From NCBI RefSeq assembly GCF_021026315.1, contig NZ_JAJNCX010000016.1, forward strand, positions 1-64,000: DNA of 64,000 nt, in the 5' to 3' direction. The notes beneath the pieces were generated by a model. It worked only from the letters and a program-made list of their open reading frames with translations, was not told the origin of the DNA and searched no databases. Position numbers and translations under genes: made by a program. Position 1 is the stretch's first letter, and each line of letters opens with the position of its first letter. Shown one piece after another: positions 27,999-35,884 of this stretch. This DNA is from Rhizobium sp. C4. Its GTDB lineage: Bacteria; Pseudomonadota; Alphaproteobacteria; Rhizobiales; Rhizobiaceae.

Positions 27999-28502
27999 AT
28001 GAACCTCATCAAGACACTCGGCCTGACACTGGCCGCCGGCCTGCTTGCAACGGCCACCTTCGCCCATGAATACAAGGTCGGCGAACTCGAAGTCGTGCAT
28101 CCGGCCAGCCGCGCCATGGTGCCGGGCGCAGCCGTCGGCGGCGGCTTCATGGAAATCACCAATCACGGCAAGACCGACGACACGCTCGTCTCCATCACCT
28201 CGCCCGCCACGCCGAATGTGCAGCTTCATGAAATGGCCGTGACCGACGGCGTGATGAAGATGCGCCAGCTGAAGGACGGCATTCCGGTTCCGGCCGGCAA
28301 GACGGTCGAACTGAAGAAGGGCGGCCTGCATGTGATGTTCATGGACGTGAAGACGCCCTTCAAGGAAGGCGACAAGATCCCGGCCGTGCTGCATTTCCAG
28401 AAGGCCGGCGACGTCAAGGTCGAATTCCAGGTCGGCCCGGCCAATGGCGGCGAGATGAAGCACGACATGAAGGACATGAACGGCCAGAAGCCGAAGCAGT
28501 AA
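27999..28502 (+). CDS. Copper chaperone PCu(A)C family protein
   Basis: A 167-residue periplasmic protein with a signal peptide (TLGLTLAAGLLATATFAHE). It has the PCu(A)C copper site H-x-M...H-x-M: LHEMAVTDGVMKMRQL and GGLHVMFMDV, spaced as in the family. A second His/Met-rich tail (GGEMKHDMKDMNG) could hold another copper. Characterised relatives load Cu(I) into cytochrome c oxidase. It starts 36 bp after the ATPase gene and so probably shares its transcript, linking the ABC transporter to copper. Confidence 0.92.
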   Translation: MNLIKTLGLTLAAGLLATATFAHEYKVGELEVVHPASRAMVPGAAVGGGFMEITNHGKTDDTLVSITSPATPNVQLHEMAVTDGVMKMRQLKDGIPVPAGKTVELKKGGLHVMFMDVKTPFKEGDKIPAVLHFQKAGDVKVEFQVGPANGGEMKHDMKDMNGQKPKQ

Positions 28503-28590
28503 GCGCTTTTACGCAAAGCTCGGAGGCAGGCCGGTTGGCCTGTCTCATCTTCGCGGCCCAGCTCATTCGGGAAGGCGGGTGCAGGCGGCG

Positions 28591-28899
28591 CTATTGCGGT
28601 CGATCTTCCAGAGCGTTCACTCTCCGGACCACATCACCAACGGTCTCTTCGATCCGCGCCAGAGATCCTTCAAGCGTCGTATGAATATTGGCGAGCGAAC
28701 CGCCGATCTCCATCTTGATCATCAGCTCGATGTCGTCGCGCAACTCACCCTCCCGGCGCTCGACCCGACGGGTGAGCTCGTACGTGGCGTTCAGGAGGCG
28801 CATCATGTCGGAGACGTCTTTGCGGGGAAGCCGCAATTCGTCCATGTTGACCTTGGCCTGCTTTGCGAGAAATTCGATGCTGACTGTTTCTGTCGACAT
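28591..28899 (-). CDS. Coiled-coil hypothetical protein
   Basis: A 102-residue, charged, alpha-helical protein starting MSTETVSIEFLAKQAKVNMDE, with a likely coiled coil through RLLNATYELTRRVERREGELRDDIELM and GSLANIHTTLEGSLARIEETVGDV. No known domain recognised. The start at 28899 was taken as the beginning of the compositionally protein-like part; the frame continues upstream to 28974. Confidence 0.6.
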   Translation of the reverse strand: MSTETVSIEFLAKQAKVNMDELRLPRKDVSDMMRLLNATYELTRRVERREGELRDDIELMIKMEIGGSLANIHTTLEGSLARIEETVGDVVRRVNALEDRPQ

Positions 28900-29166
28900 G
28901 GCGAACGAACCCGGTTCTTCACGGATGGATGAAGTGTAACCCCTACCCGCCTGGATGACAAATGGCGTTGTCACGGAAGGCGCTGGCCCGACACAAGGAC
29001 GAGAGCCACGCTGCGGCAGAATGCTGCACTGCGCATTCTTTGCTTTACCACAAATATCGTCCGATTTACTGCGCTACTGGTAAATTGACGAACATCACGG
29101 GCAAGACGAAATCCAGGCCAAGCGGCACGATTTCTTCGACCATCTCGCTTTGCATTTCGTCAATTC

Positions 29167-29180
29167 TTGATCAAACGCAA
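29167..29180 (+). promoter_or_regulatory. Candidate FNR/FixK-type box
   Basis: TTGATCAAACGCAA has the TTGA-N6-TCAA form with one mismatch. It lies 45 bp before the start codon of the small membrane protein at 29225. Confidence 0.4.
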
Positions 29181-29224
29181 TTCTCGGAAGCCTCCGGCTT
29201 TCGGAGCGCTGAAAGGACCGTGTC

Positions 29225-29449
29225 ATGCAGGCTGTCATCTACAATATCCCCGTCTTCGGCTGGATGCTCCGCGAAGCAGCGGACGGACCGGTTGCAGCCA
29301 AGCTGCTCTTCGTCATCAACTGCCTGCTGCTCTGGGCGCTTGCCATCACCGTCTTCGGATTTCCGGCGATCATCATTCCGGCATTGGCCGCCGTTGCCGG
29401 CATGTTCGTCGTGCTGATCGTGCTCTCCTGGCCCTACCTGCCCGACTGA
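29225..29449 (+). CDS. Small inner-membrane protein
   Basis: A 74-residue protein with two hydrophobic helices (about 26-46 and 48-68) after an amphipathic N-terminus (YNIPVFGWMLREAADG). It has no recognised domain. It starts a short plus-strand group with a universal stress protein and a DksA-type zinc-finger protein, each with FNR-like boxes nearby, suggesting expression under low oxygen. Confidence 0.65.
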   Translation: MQAVIYNIPVFGWMLREAADGPVAAKLLFVINCLLLWALAITVFGFPAIIIPALAAVAGMFVVLIVLSWPYLPD

Positions 29450-29462
29450 ACGGAGATTCGCC

Positions 29463-29476
29463 TTGCTCTGGATCAA
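29463..29476 (+). promoter_or_regulatory. Candidate FNR/FixK-type box
   Basis: TTGCTCTGGATCAA differs by one base from TTGATCTGGATCAA, a typical FixK box of rhizobia. It lies upstream of the universal stress protein gene. Confidence 0.5.
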
Positions 29477-29484
29477 CTGCCGGA

Positions 29485-29520
29485 TTGACAGAGATCAAGC
29501 TAAATCTTGATCTCTGTCAA
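29485..29520 (+). promoter_or_regulatory. Perfect palindrome made of two FNR/FixK-type boxes
   Basis: The left arm TTGACAGAGATCAAG and right arm CTTGATCTCTGTCAA are exact inverted copies around the loop CTAAAT. Each arm itself contains a TTGA-N6-TCAA box. It could be a regulatory double site about 100 bp upstream of the universal stress protein, or, as RNA, a terminator-like hairpin for the small membrane protein gene. Confidence 0.6.
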
Positions 29521-29618
29521 TGCGGGATGTGCCGAAAAGGCGGAACCTCCATCTCAAGACGGATGCATTGAAGCGAGGCCTGGAAGCCCCATGATGCATC
29601 CGCCCGATGGAGACCATC

Positions 29619-30029
29619 ATGTTCAAGAAAATCATCGTTGCCGTCGATCTGGCACAGGTCGACAAGGGCGTGAAAATTCTGAAGAAGGCCGAAGCGCTGG
29701 CCGATGATGGCGGCGAGATCGTGCTTCTGAACGTCGTCGAGGACGTTCCGGGATACCTTACCATCGATGTGCCAGGCCATGTCATCGAGCGGAACCGCCA
29801 GCAGGCGCTGGAAACGCTCGACAAGCTGCGTGCCGAGATCAAGGTGCGCACCCGCGCCGAACTGCGCAGCGGACAGGCCGCGAGCAACATTCTGGCCGCC
29901 GCCGAGGCGCATCAGGCAGACCTGATCATGGTCGCCTCCCACCGGCCCGACATATCCAACTATTTCCTCGGCTCGACCGCCGACCGCGTGGTGCGACACG
30001 CCGACATTTCGGTGCTGGTCGATCGCTGA
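29619..30029 (+). CDS. Universal stress protein (UspA family)
   Basis: A 136-residue single-domain Usp: N-terminal KKIIVAVDLAQVDKGVKILKKA, central ADLIMVASHRPDISNYFLGSTADRVVRHADISVLV. The expected G-x2-G-x9-G(S/T) ATP motif appears only in part (FLGSTADRV retained), so nucleotide binding is uncertain. The start at 29619 has GGAG nine bases upstream; an in-frame ATG at 29607 would add four residues. FixK/FNR-regulated Usp genes are common in rhizobia, which fits the boxes upstream. Confidence 0.9.
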   Translation: MFKKIIVAVDLAQVDKGVKILKKAEALADDGGEIVLLNVVEDVPGYLTIDVPGHVIERNRQQALETLDKLRAEIKVRTRAELRSGQAASNILAAAEAHQADLIMVASHRPDISNYFLGSTADRVVRHADISVLVDR

Positions 30030-30059
30030 GCTGTGACAAAGAAACCCGGAGAGAGGGCG

Positions 30060-30377
30060 ATGAACGCCATGAACACGAACGAAGCCAGGTTGCTGGCGCG
30101 CAAGGCCGAACTGACCCATCGGCTGGGCAAGATCGAGACCGATCTCGATACGACGCCCAACCCGGACAGCGCGGAGCGCGCCACCGAGCGGGAGAATGAC
30201 GAGGTTCTGGAAGAACTGGGCCTGCAGGGGCAGATGGAGCTGAAGGCCATCGAGGCCGCGCTGAAGAGGATCGAAGACGGGACCTATGGCACCTGCGTGC
30301 GCTGTGGCGGGCAGATCAGCGCCGAGCGGCTGGAAGCCGTGCCGCATGCGGCCCTGTGCCGCGAATGCATGGGGTGA
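30060..30377 (+). CDS. TraR/DksA family zinc-finger protein
   Basis: A 105-residue member of the DksA/TraR family: coiled-coil N-terminal part (LARKAELTHRLGKIETDL), then a C-terminal C4 zinc finger with YGTCVRCGGQIS and ALCRECMG. Such proteins bind the RNA polymerase secondary channel. The start ATG at 30060 has GGAGAGAGGG directly upstream; a GTG at 30033 is possible. It follows the Usp gene by 30 bp and probably shares its transcript. Confidence 0.88.
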   Translation: MNAMNTNEARLLARKAELTHRLGKIETDLDTTPNPDSAERATERENDEVLEELGLQGQMELKAIEAALKRIEDGTYGTCVRCGGQISAERLEAVPHAALCRECMG

Positions 30378-30495
30378 GATCACGGCAGGTCCGACATGGG
30401 CTGGGGCGCCTGACATCGGGAACTGCCGAAGAGGAAAACGATGCGCGGGCCGTTTCGGGGGTGAGGCGGTTCAACCCAAATTACCGCGCAACGTC

Positions 30496-30536
30496 GAGGC
30501 CGGGTGTTCACGGGGGCCACCCGGCCTCAATATTTT
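30496..30536 (+). terminator. Rho-independent terminator
   Basis: GAGGCCGGGTG and CACCCGGCCTC form a perfect 11-bp stem followed by AATATTTTT. It lies about 120 bp after the DksA-like gene. Confidence 0.85.
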
Positions 30537-30575
30537 TGGACTGAGCTGGCGACAGTCTGATGCGACGGAAGCCAG

Positions 30576-30628
30576 CTCGGCAATCCTTCGAGGCCGCCCC
30601 TGCGGGCGGCGCCTCAGGATGAGGACGA
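30576..30628. repeat. Palindromic intergenic repeat
   Basis: Contains CCTTCGAGG...CCTCAGGATGAGG around GCCGCCCCTGCGGGCGGC, a common style of dispersed palindrome in alphaproteobacteria. Only one clear copy was seen in this window. Confidence 0.45.
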
Positions 30629-30643
30629 GCGGGAGGCCCGACC

Positions 30644-31063
30644 TTACTTGTCCGGCGTGAAATTCATCGCCGTGCCGTTCAGGCAATAGCGCAGGCCGGT
30701 CGGCGGCGGGCCGTCGGGGAAGACGTGGCCGAGATGGGCGTCGCAGCGGGCGCAGCGGATTTCGGTGCGCACCATGAAATGCGAGCGATCCTCGATCTCG
30801 GTGATCGCATCCTCCGATATCGCCTTGAAAAAGCTCGGCCATCCGCAGCCGGCATCGAATTTAGTGTCCGACACGAAGAGCGGCGCATCACAGCAGACGC
30901 AGGAATAGGTGCCGCGCTCGAACGTGTTCCAGAACGGCCCGGTAAACGGCCGCTCCGTGCCATGCTTGCGCGTTACATGAAACTGTTCCGGCGTGAGCTG
31001 GTCGCGCCATTCTTCGTCCGACTTGGTGATGACGGGGACTATGCGTGCCATATGCGCCTCCAT
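30644..31063 (-). CDS. msrB: Peptide-methionine (R)-S-oxide reductase MsrB
   Basis: A 139-residue MsrB, which repairs R-methionine sulfoxide in proteins. Zinc-binding CxxC pairs are present ([10 protein letters not shown] and [12 protein letters not shown]), as are the SelR signature GCGWPSFF and the catalytic Cys in [12 protein letters not shown]. The N-terminal [26 protein letters not shown] is typical. Both ATG codons at 31063 and 31051 have GGAGG upstream. Confidence 0.96.
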   Translation of the reverse strand: MEAHMARIVPVITKSDEEWRDQLTPEQFHVTRKHGTERPFTGPFWNTFERGTYSCVCCDAPLFVSDTKFDAGCGWPSFFKAISEDAITEIEDRSHFMVRTEIRCARCDAHLGHVFPDGPPPTGLRYCLNGTAMNFTPDK

Positions 31064-31264
31064 GCGACTTGCCTCCCCCGTTTCAGAGCCTGAGCGACCT
31101 CAGAAACTGATTCAGCGGGCGGCGTTTTGCCAATTGATTTCGTTGAAGTTACGCGACGTCAGATGGGGATGTCGAGAGCGGATGGCAACGGGGCCAGCGA
31201 TCAAGCGGGATCAACTTGGTGTGAGGAGCGTGAGGGCAGATGAACGTTCTCCCGGCTTCGACGG

Positions 31265-31747
31265 TCACTTCGTTGCCTGGTCCAGCCGCGCTATCGCCTT
31301 CCCGTCCGACGCCGCGCGCATGAGAGCGTCCCAGTCATCCGGCGGATTGCCGTCGTTCAACATGCCCTTGAAGACGGCATAGGCATCGGTTTTCGAGCCA
31401 TAGGTTCGAAGCGAGTTCTCGTCGTTGACCCATGCGAAAATGATGATCCTCGATCGGCTGCTATAGCGAAAGAAGAGGCGGAAGCGCCCTGCCCCGAACT
31501 TGGCGCGAAACCAGTGACGACGATCTGGGCCAAGTGTGTTGCCTTGCACATAGGCGGTAGATGTCGGGTCGCTCGGGATCTTCGAAAACATCAGCGAGAG
31601 CAAGGCCGCCAGCAGCTTGGCATTCGCGTGATCGCCATAGCCATCCGGGTCCTTGCGCTTCAGCGCTTCAACGGCGGCGGTCAGTTTCTCAAGCTGATCA
31701 AGCAGAAGCGGATGGGCGTAGACGTTCCAGCCGTTGATGACCGGCAT
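31265..31747 (-). CDS. yhaV: Type II toxin YhaV
   Basis: A 160-residue YhaV-type ribonuclease toxin: N-terminal INGWNVYAHPLLLDQLEKL, central PSDPTSTAYVQGNTLGPDRRHWFRAKFGAGRFRLFFRYSS and IIIFAWVNDENSLRTYGSKTDAYAVFKGML. It follows the PrlF antitoxin gene with a 3-bp gap. Overproduction of family members stops growth by RNA cleavage; PrlF neutralises it. Confidence 0.95.
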   Translation of the reverse strand: MPVINGWNVYAHPLLLDQLEKLTAAVEALKRKDPDGYGDHANAKLLAALLSLMFSKIPSDPTSTAYVQGNTLGPDRRHWFRAKFGAGRFRLFFRYSSRSRIIIFAWVNDENSLRTYGSKTDAYAVFKGMLNDGNPPDDWDALMRAASDGKAIARLDQATK

Positions 31748-31750
31748 CGC

Positions 31751-32083
31751 TCAGAGCGCCACGTCGCCGAGGATCGGCGCATCCGGATCGATCTCCAGGC
31801 CCTTGGTCGCCTCCACCATGCGCGCGACAAGCTCGGGCGGAAATTCGCGCACATGTTCAGGATGTTTTGCCATGTCTTCGGCCAGAAAGTTCAGGAAGCC
31901 GCCGATGACAGGATCATCCTCTTGGTCCTCCGCCTCCTTCTGGATCGAAACCACCCGGTTTTCGTCCACATAGAAGGCGATACGGCCGCCATATTCGACG
32001 CCCAGCGCCTCGCGCACGGACTTGGGGATCGTGACCTGACCCTTTTCGGTAATCGCACTGATCTTCTTGAGCAGAGCCGGCAT
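31751..32083 (-). CDS. prlF: Type II antitoxin PrlF (SpoVT/AbrB type)
   Basis: A 110-residue antitoxin with an N-terminal AbrB-like DNA-binding fold: SAITEKGQVTIPKSVREALGVEYGGRIAFYV. The C-terminal half (DDPVIGGFLNFLAEDMAKHPE) is the toxin-binding part. It has an AAGGAG ribosome-binding site and a perfect palindrome 21 bp upstream that is the probable autorepression operator. Confidence 0.95.
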   Translation of the reverse strand: MPALLKKISAITEKGQVTIPKSVREALGVEYGGRIAFYVDENRVVSIQKEAEDQEDDPVIGGFLNFLAEDMAKHPEHVREFPPELVARMVEATKGLEIDPDAPILGDVAL

Positions 32084-32104
32084 GGCGAAACTCCTTCAAG
32101 GCCA

Positions 32105-32128
32105 AAAGTAAGGAAAAATCCTTACTTT
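32105..32128 (-). promoter_or_regulatory. PrlF-YhaV operator palindrome
   Basis: Arms AAAGTAAGGA and TCCTTACTTT are perfect inverted copies around AAAA, just upstream of prlF. This is where a type II antitoxin binds to repress its own operon. Confidence 0.75.
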
Positions 32129-32281
32129 GTCAAGGACGGCATCGATCAACGCCTCCGCGCTGTCCGCCCTCACCATGTCTGCTGTCATGAACAGCCCTCC
32201 CCCGAAAAATCCCCTTCGAAGCTTGAGCCTGCCGCCGCATTGCCCTATCCCTTCTCTCCCCGAGGCTGAAATGGAGAGATC

Positions 32282-34744
32282 ATGGCGGCGAGCGATGCGC
32301 CATTCATTTTCATAGCCCTGATCGCGCCGTTTCTGGCGGCGGTGGCAGCGCCTGCCTTGACGCGGGTGCTGGGGCATTGGGCGGCGTTGCCGCTGGCGCT
32401 GGTGCCGGCCGGGATCTTTGCGTTCTTCTGCCGTGCGCTCGGCGATGTTGCGGGCGGACAGGCGTTCACGGGCGGGTATCTCTGGGTGCCGTCCTTCAAT
32501 GTCAGCTATTCGTGGCTGATCGACGGACTGTCGCTCACCTTCGTTCTTCTGATCTCGGGCATCGGCGCGCTGATCCTTCTCTATGCCGGCGGCTATCTGA
32601 AGGGACATCCGCAGCAGGGGCGGTTCTTTTCCTTCATCCTGATGTTCATGGGATCGATGCTCGGCGTTGTCGTCTCCGACAGTTTCCTCATGCTCTTCAT
32701 CTACTGGGAGCTGACCTCGATCACCTCGTTCCTGCTGATCGGCTTCGATCATTCGCGCGAGGCGTCGCGCCGCGCGGCGATCCAGGCGCTGGTGGTGACG
32801 GGCGGTGGCGGGCTGGCGCTGCTGGCAGGACTGATCCTCGTCTGGAACGTCACGGGGGTGAGCACCATTTCGCTGCTCATCGAATATGCCCCGGCGCTGA
32901 AGGCGAGCCCGTATTACTTTGCGGCCCTGCTCCTGATCCTCGGCGGCGCATTCACCAAGTCGGCGCAGTTTCCGTTCCATTTCTGGCTGCCCAACGCGAT
33001 GGAGGCCCCGACCCCGGTCTCTGCCTATCTGCATTCGGCGACCATGGTGAAGGCAGGCGTGTTCCTGCTCATGCGGCTGCAGCCGGCCTTTGGCGACACC
33101 GCCCCCTGGGAGACGATCCTGCCGGTCTTCGGCGGCGCGACGCTGCTCGCCGGGACAGTGATCGGCCTGCGCCAGACAGACCTCAAGCTGATGCTTGCCT
33201 ATACGACGGTCGCCTCGCTCGGGCTTCTCGTCATGATGACCGGCTTCGGCACGCCGCATGCGCTGGAAAGTGCGGCGCTCTATCTCGTCGCCCATGCGCT
33301 GTTCAAGGGCGCCCTTTTCATGGTGGCGGGCGCGGTCGATCATGAGGCCGGCACGCGCGACATCACGCGGCTTGGCGGGCTCTGGCGGGCGATGCCGGTG
33401 ACCTTTGCGGCAGCGATGCTGGCGGCGCTTTCCATGGGCGGGTTGCCGCCGTTCCTCGGGTTTCTCGCCAAGGAAGAGGTCTATGAGGCGCTTGCCGGGG
33501 GCAATCCGCGCGCCATCGCCTTCACACTTGCGGCGGTGATCGGCAACGGGTTGATGTTCGCGCTTGCCTTCGCCGTGGCGCTGAAACCGTTTGTCGGGGC
33601 GGAACGCCCGCTGCCGGGGCCACATCATGGGTCGGAGGCTGGCACGGAGGCTGGGGCACCCCCCTCTGCCCTGCCGGGCACCTCCCCCGCAAGGGGGGAG
33701 ATCGGCCAGAGGCACCCGCCCCATATCCACGAGGCCCCGTTCCTTATGCTCATCGGCCCGGTCGTGCTGGCGATTTCAGGCCTGATGGCCGGCATCTTTT
33801 CCGGCGCGTTCCACGCAGCGATCTCCGCGCCCATGGCCTCGGCGATTGCGCATGAGGCGCGGGAGATCACCATTTCGGCGATCCCGCATCTCTCCCTGCC
33901 CTTCGCTCTCTCGCTGGCGACGATTGCGCTTGGCGTCATCGTCTATCTTCTCCTCGACCGGGCGCGCGAGGCTGCGGCTGCGGCGCTGGAATCGATCGGC
34001 TGGGGGCCGGACCAGGGCTTCGACCAGGCCATGCGCGGCCTGATCCGGGGCGCGCATCTTGTCACCACGCGCATCCAGGCCGGACGGCTGGAAACCTATA
34101 TCATGGTGGTCTTCATCACCATTGCCGCAGCACTGCTGCTGCCGATGGCGATCTTTTCGGAATGGCCGACCTGGCCCGCCTGGCCCGCGGATGCGGGCTT
34201 CCATGAGCTCGTCATCTTCGCGATTGCGGTGATCGGCCTCTTCGCGGTCGTCGTCGCCGGCGACCGGCTGACGGCGATCGTGTCGCTCGGCATCCAGGGC
34301 TTTTCCGTCGCCGTGATCTTCATGCTCTATGGCGCGCCGGATCTCGCCTTCACGCAGTTCATGGTGGAGACGCTGTCGGTCGTCATTCTGGCGCTGGTCA
34401 TGACACGGCTGGACCTGCAGCCGAGCGATCACCGGCATGGGCGCGAACTCGTCAAGGATGCCATCATCGCGCTTGCCTGCGGCGTCGGTTTCGCCGCGCT
34501 CCTGCTGCGGGCCGTGCAGGCGCCGTTCAACACCTCGCTGACCGATTTCTTCAATGCATGGTCCAAGGTGGTCGCGCATGGGTCGAACGTCGTCAACGTC
34601 ATCATCGTCGACTTCCGCGGCACGGATACGCTGGGCGAAATCGCGGTGGTGACGATCACCGGGCTTGCGATCCTCGCGCTGATCCGCATTCGCGGGACCG
34701 GCACCGTGAAGCCGGCGGACAACGATCCGGAAAGGAGCGCCTGA
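32282..34744 (+). CDS. mrpA: Na+/H+ antiporter subunit MrpA (PhaA)
   Basis: An 820-residue, multi-helix protein, the largest Mrp subunit, related to NADH dehydrogenase proton channels. Conserved features are [20 protein letters not shown], the ion-path segment [20 protein letters not shown] (about 221-240) and [12 protein letters not shown]. The C-terminal part carries the MrpB-like/MrpE-like helices ([34 protein letters not shown]). About residues 458-475 ([17 protein letters not shown]) are encoded by a RIME-type repeat in a loop. It has a GGAGAG site before the ATG. Its stop overlaps the mrpB start. Confidence 0.95.
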   Translation: MAASDAPFIFIALIAPFLAAVAAPALTRVLGHWAALPLALVPAGIFAFFCRALGDVAGGQAFTGGYLWVPSFNVSYSWLIDGLSLTFVLLISGIGALILLYAGGYLKGHPQQGRFFSFILMFMGSMLGVVVSDSFLMLFIYWELTSITSFLLIGFDHSREASRRAAIQALVVTGGGGLALLAGLILVWNVTGVSTISLLIEYAPALKASPYYFAALLLILGGAFTKSAQFPFHFWLPNAMEAPTPVSAYLHSATMVKAGVFLLMRLQPAFGDTAPWETILPVFGGATLLAGTVIGLRQTDLKLMLAYTTVASLGLLVMMTGFGTPHALESAALYLVAHALFKGALFMVAGAVDHEAGTRDITRLGGLWRAMPVTFAAAMLAALSMGGLPPFLGFLAKEEVYEALAGGNPRAIAFTLAAVIGNGLMFALAFAVALKPFVGAERPLPGPHHGSEAGTEAGAPPSALPGTSPARGEIGQRHPPHIHEAPFLMLIGPVVLAISGLMAGIFSGAFHAAISAPMASAIAHEAREITISAIPHLSLPFALSLATIALGVIVYLLLDRAREAAAAALESIGWGPDQGFDQAMRGLIRGAHLVTTRIQAGRLETYIMVVFITIAAALLLPMAIFSEWPTWPAWPADAGFHELVIFAIAVIGLFAVVVAGDRLTAIVSLGIQGFSVAVIFMLYGAPDLAFTQFMVETLSVVILALVMTRLDLQPSDHRHGRELVKDAIIALACGVGFAALLLRAVQAPFNTSLTDFFNAWSKVVAHGSNVVNVIIVDFRGTDTLGEIAVVTITGLAILALIRIRGTGTVKPADNDPERSA
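33656..33706. repeat. RIME-type repeat inside mrpA
   Basis: Element A (GCACCCCCCTCTG, CCTGCCGGGCA, CTCCCCCGCAAGGGGGGAG) within the mrpA reading frame, no stop or frame change. Conserved antiporter sequence lies on both sides ([13 protein letters not shown] before, [13 protein letters not shown] after). Confidence 0.9.
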
Positions 34745-35202
34745 TGGACACGTCCGGCACGGGACGCAGCGCAAGACGCGGCATGGACACGCTGATCTTC
34801 CGCACCATGGCGCCCTATCTCACGGCGCTGATGGTGCTGTTTTCCGTCTTCGTGCTGCTGCGCGGCCATAACGAACCGGGCGGCGGCTTCATCGGCGGGC
34901 TGATCGCGGCCTCGGCCTTTGCCATTCTCGGCATTGCCAGCGGCGTTTCGGCGGTCCGGCGGGCGCTGTGGTTCGATCCGATCACCATTGCGGCGGCCGG
35001 GCTTGCGGCATCGGCGCTGGCGGGCATCGTCTCGCTGTTTGCCGATGTGCCGTTCATGACCGCACTCTGGGTGTTTCCCAACATTTTTGGCACGGAAGTC
35101 GCGCTATCGACGCCGATGCTCTTCGATATCGGCGTCTATCTGGTGGTGACGGGGGCGATCACCGCGATCGCGCTGGCGCTTGAAGAACGGGAGGATGACT
35201 GA
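34744..35202 (+). CDS. mrpB: Na+/H+ antiporter subunit MrpB
   Basis: A 152-residue membrane protein with the MnhB domain: [40 protein letters not shown] is the family signature. About four helices. It overlaps mrpA by one base (TGATG), so translation is coupled. Some rhizobial operons have mrpA and mrpB fused; here they are separate genes. Confidence 0.93.
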   Translation: MDTSGTGRSARRGMDTLIFRTMAPYLTALMVLFSVFVLLRGHNEPGGGFIGGLIAASAFAILGIASGVSAVRRALWFDPITIAAAGLAASALAGIVSLFADVPFMTALWVFPNIFGTEVALSTPMLFDIGVYLVVTGAITAIALALEEREDD

Positions 35203-35204
35203 TC

Positions 35205-35582
35205 ATGGAAGGGTTCATGGCCATCGTCGTCGGGATTTTCTTCACCGTCGCGATCTATCTCATGCTGTCGCAATACATCATCCGCATCCTGCTGGGCGTC
35301 GCAATCCTCGGCAATGCGGTGAACATGCTGCTCTTCATCGCTGGCCGGGTGACGCGCGAGGCGCCGCCGATCATCGGCAAGGGCATGGAAACGCTCCCCG
35401 CGAGCGCCGCCAATCCGCTGCCGCAGGCGCTGATCCTGACGGCCATCGTCATCTCGTTTTCCTTCTTCGCCTTCCTGCTGGTGCTGGCCTATCGCGCCTA
35501 CCAGACGCTGAAGACCGACGACACGCAGCAGATGCGTCTCGCCGAGCCGGAAGACGCAAGCCCGCCGCCGCTCGGCTATTGA
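35205..35582 (+). CDS. mrpC: Na+/H+ antiporter subunit MrpC
   Basis: A 125-residue, three-helix protein homologous to NuoK. Conserved features are RILLGVAILGNAVNMLLFIAG (about 24-44) with the NuoK-like Gly/Asn pattern, and DPLPQALILTAIVI-like NPLPQALILTAIVISFSFFA. It starts 2 bp after mrpB. Confidence 0.94.
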   Translation: MEGFMAIVVGIFFTVAIYLMLSQYIIRILLGVAILGNAVNMLLFIAGRVTREAPPIIGKGMETLPASAANPLPQALILTAIVISFSFFAFLLVLAYRAYQTLKTDDTQQMRLAEPEDASPPPLGY

Positions 35583-35637
35583 GTGGGAGGGGACAGGATG
35601 AACTTGAATCGGACTAGCAACAGGCAGCGGAGGTCTT

Positions 35638-35825
35638 GGCACCCCCCTCTGGCCTGCCGGCCATCTCCCCCGCAAGGGGGGAGATTGGACTGTAGCAAGC
35701 GCCGCATGTCGTCTCCCCCCTTGTGGGGGAGATGGCGGCAGCCAGAGGGGGTCTTCGCCACAAGCGCAGGTGCCAGCTTGGCCAAAGTCCCCTCCCCAAC
35801 CCTCCCCACAAGGGGGAGGGAGAGT
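35638..35825. repeat. Three RIME-type repeats between mrpC and mrpD
   Basis: Two A-type elements in opposite orientation (35638-35688, 35709-35755) and one B-type (35785-35825). They fill most of the 302-bp gap inside an otherwise tightly packed operon, so they are presumably transcribed. Confidence 0.88.
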
Positions 35826-35884
35826 GACCGTCGTGCCCGACACGCAATCCAGAACCAATACAAACCGCGGCAAGGAAACTGCTG

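Noticed and set aside
32096-33730. 544-codon minus-strand frame opposite mrpA
   Set aside because: Arg/Gln/His-rich composition and no domain; mrpA is certain on the other strand.
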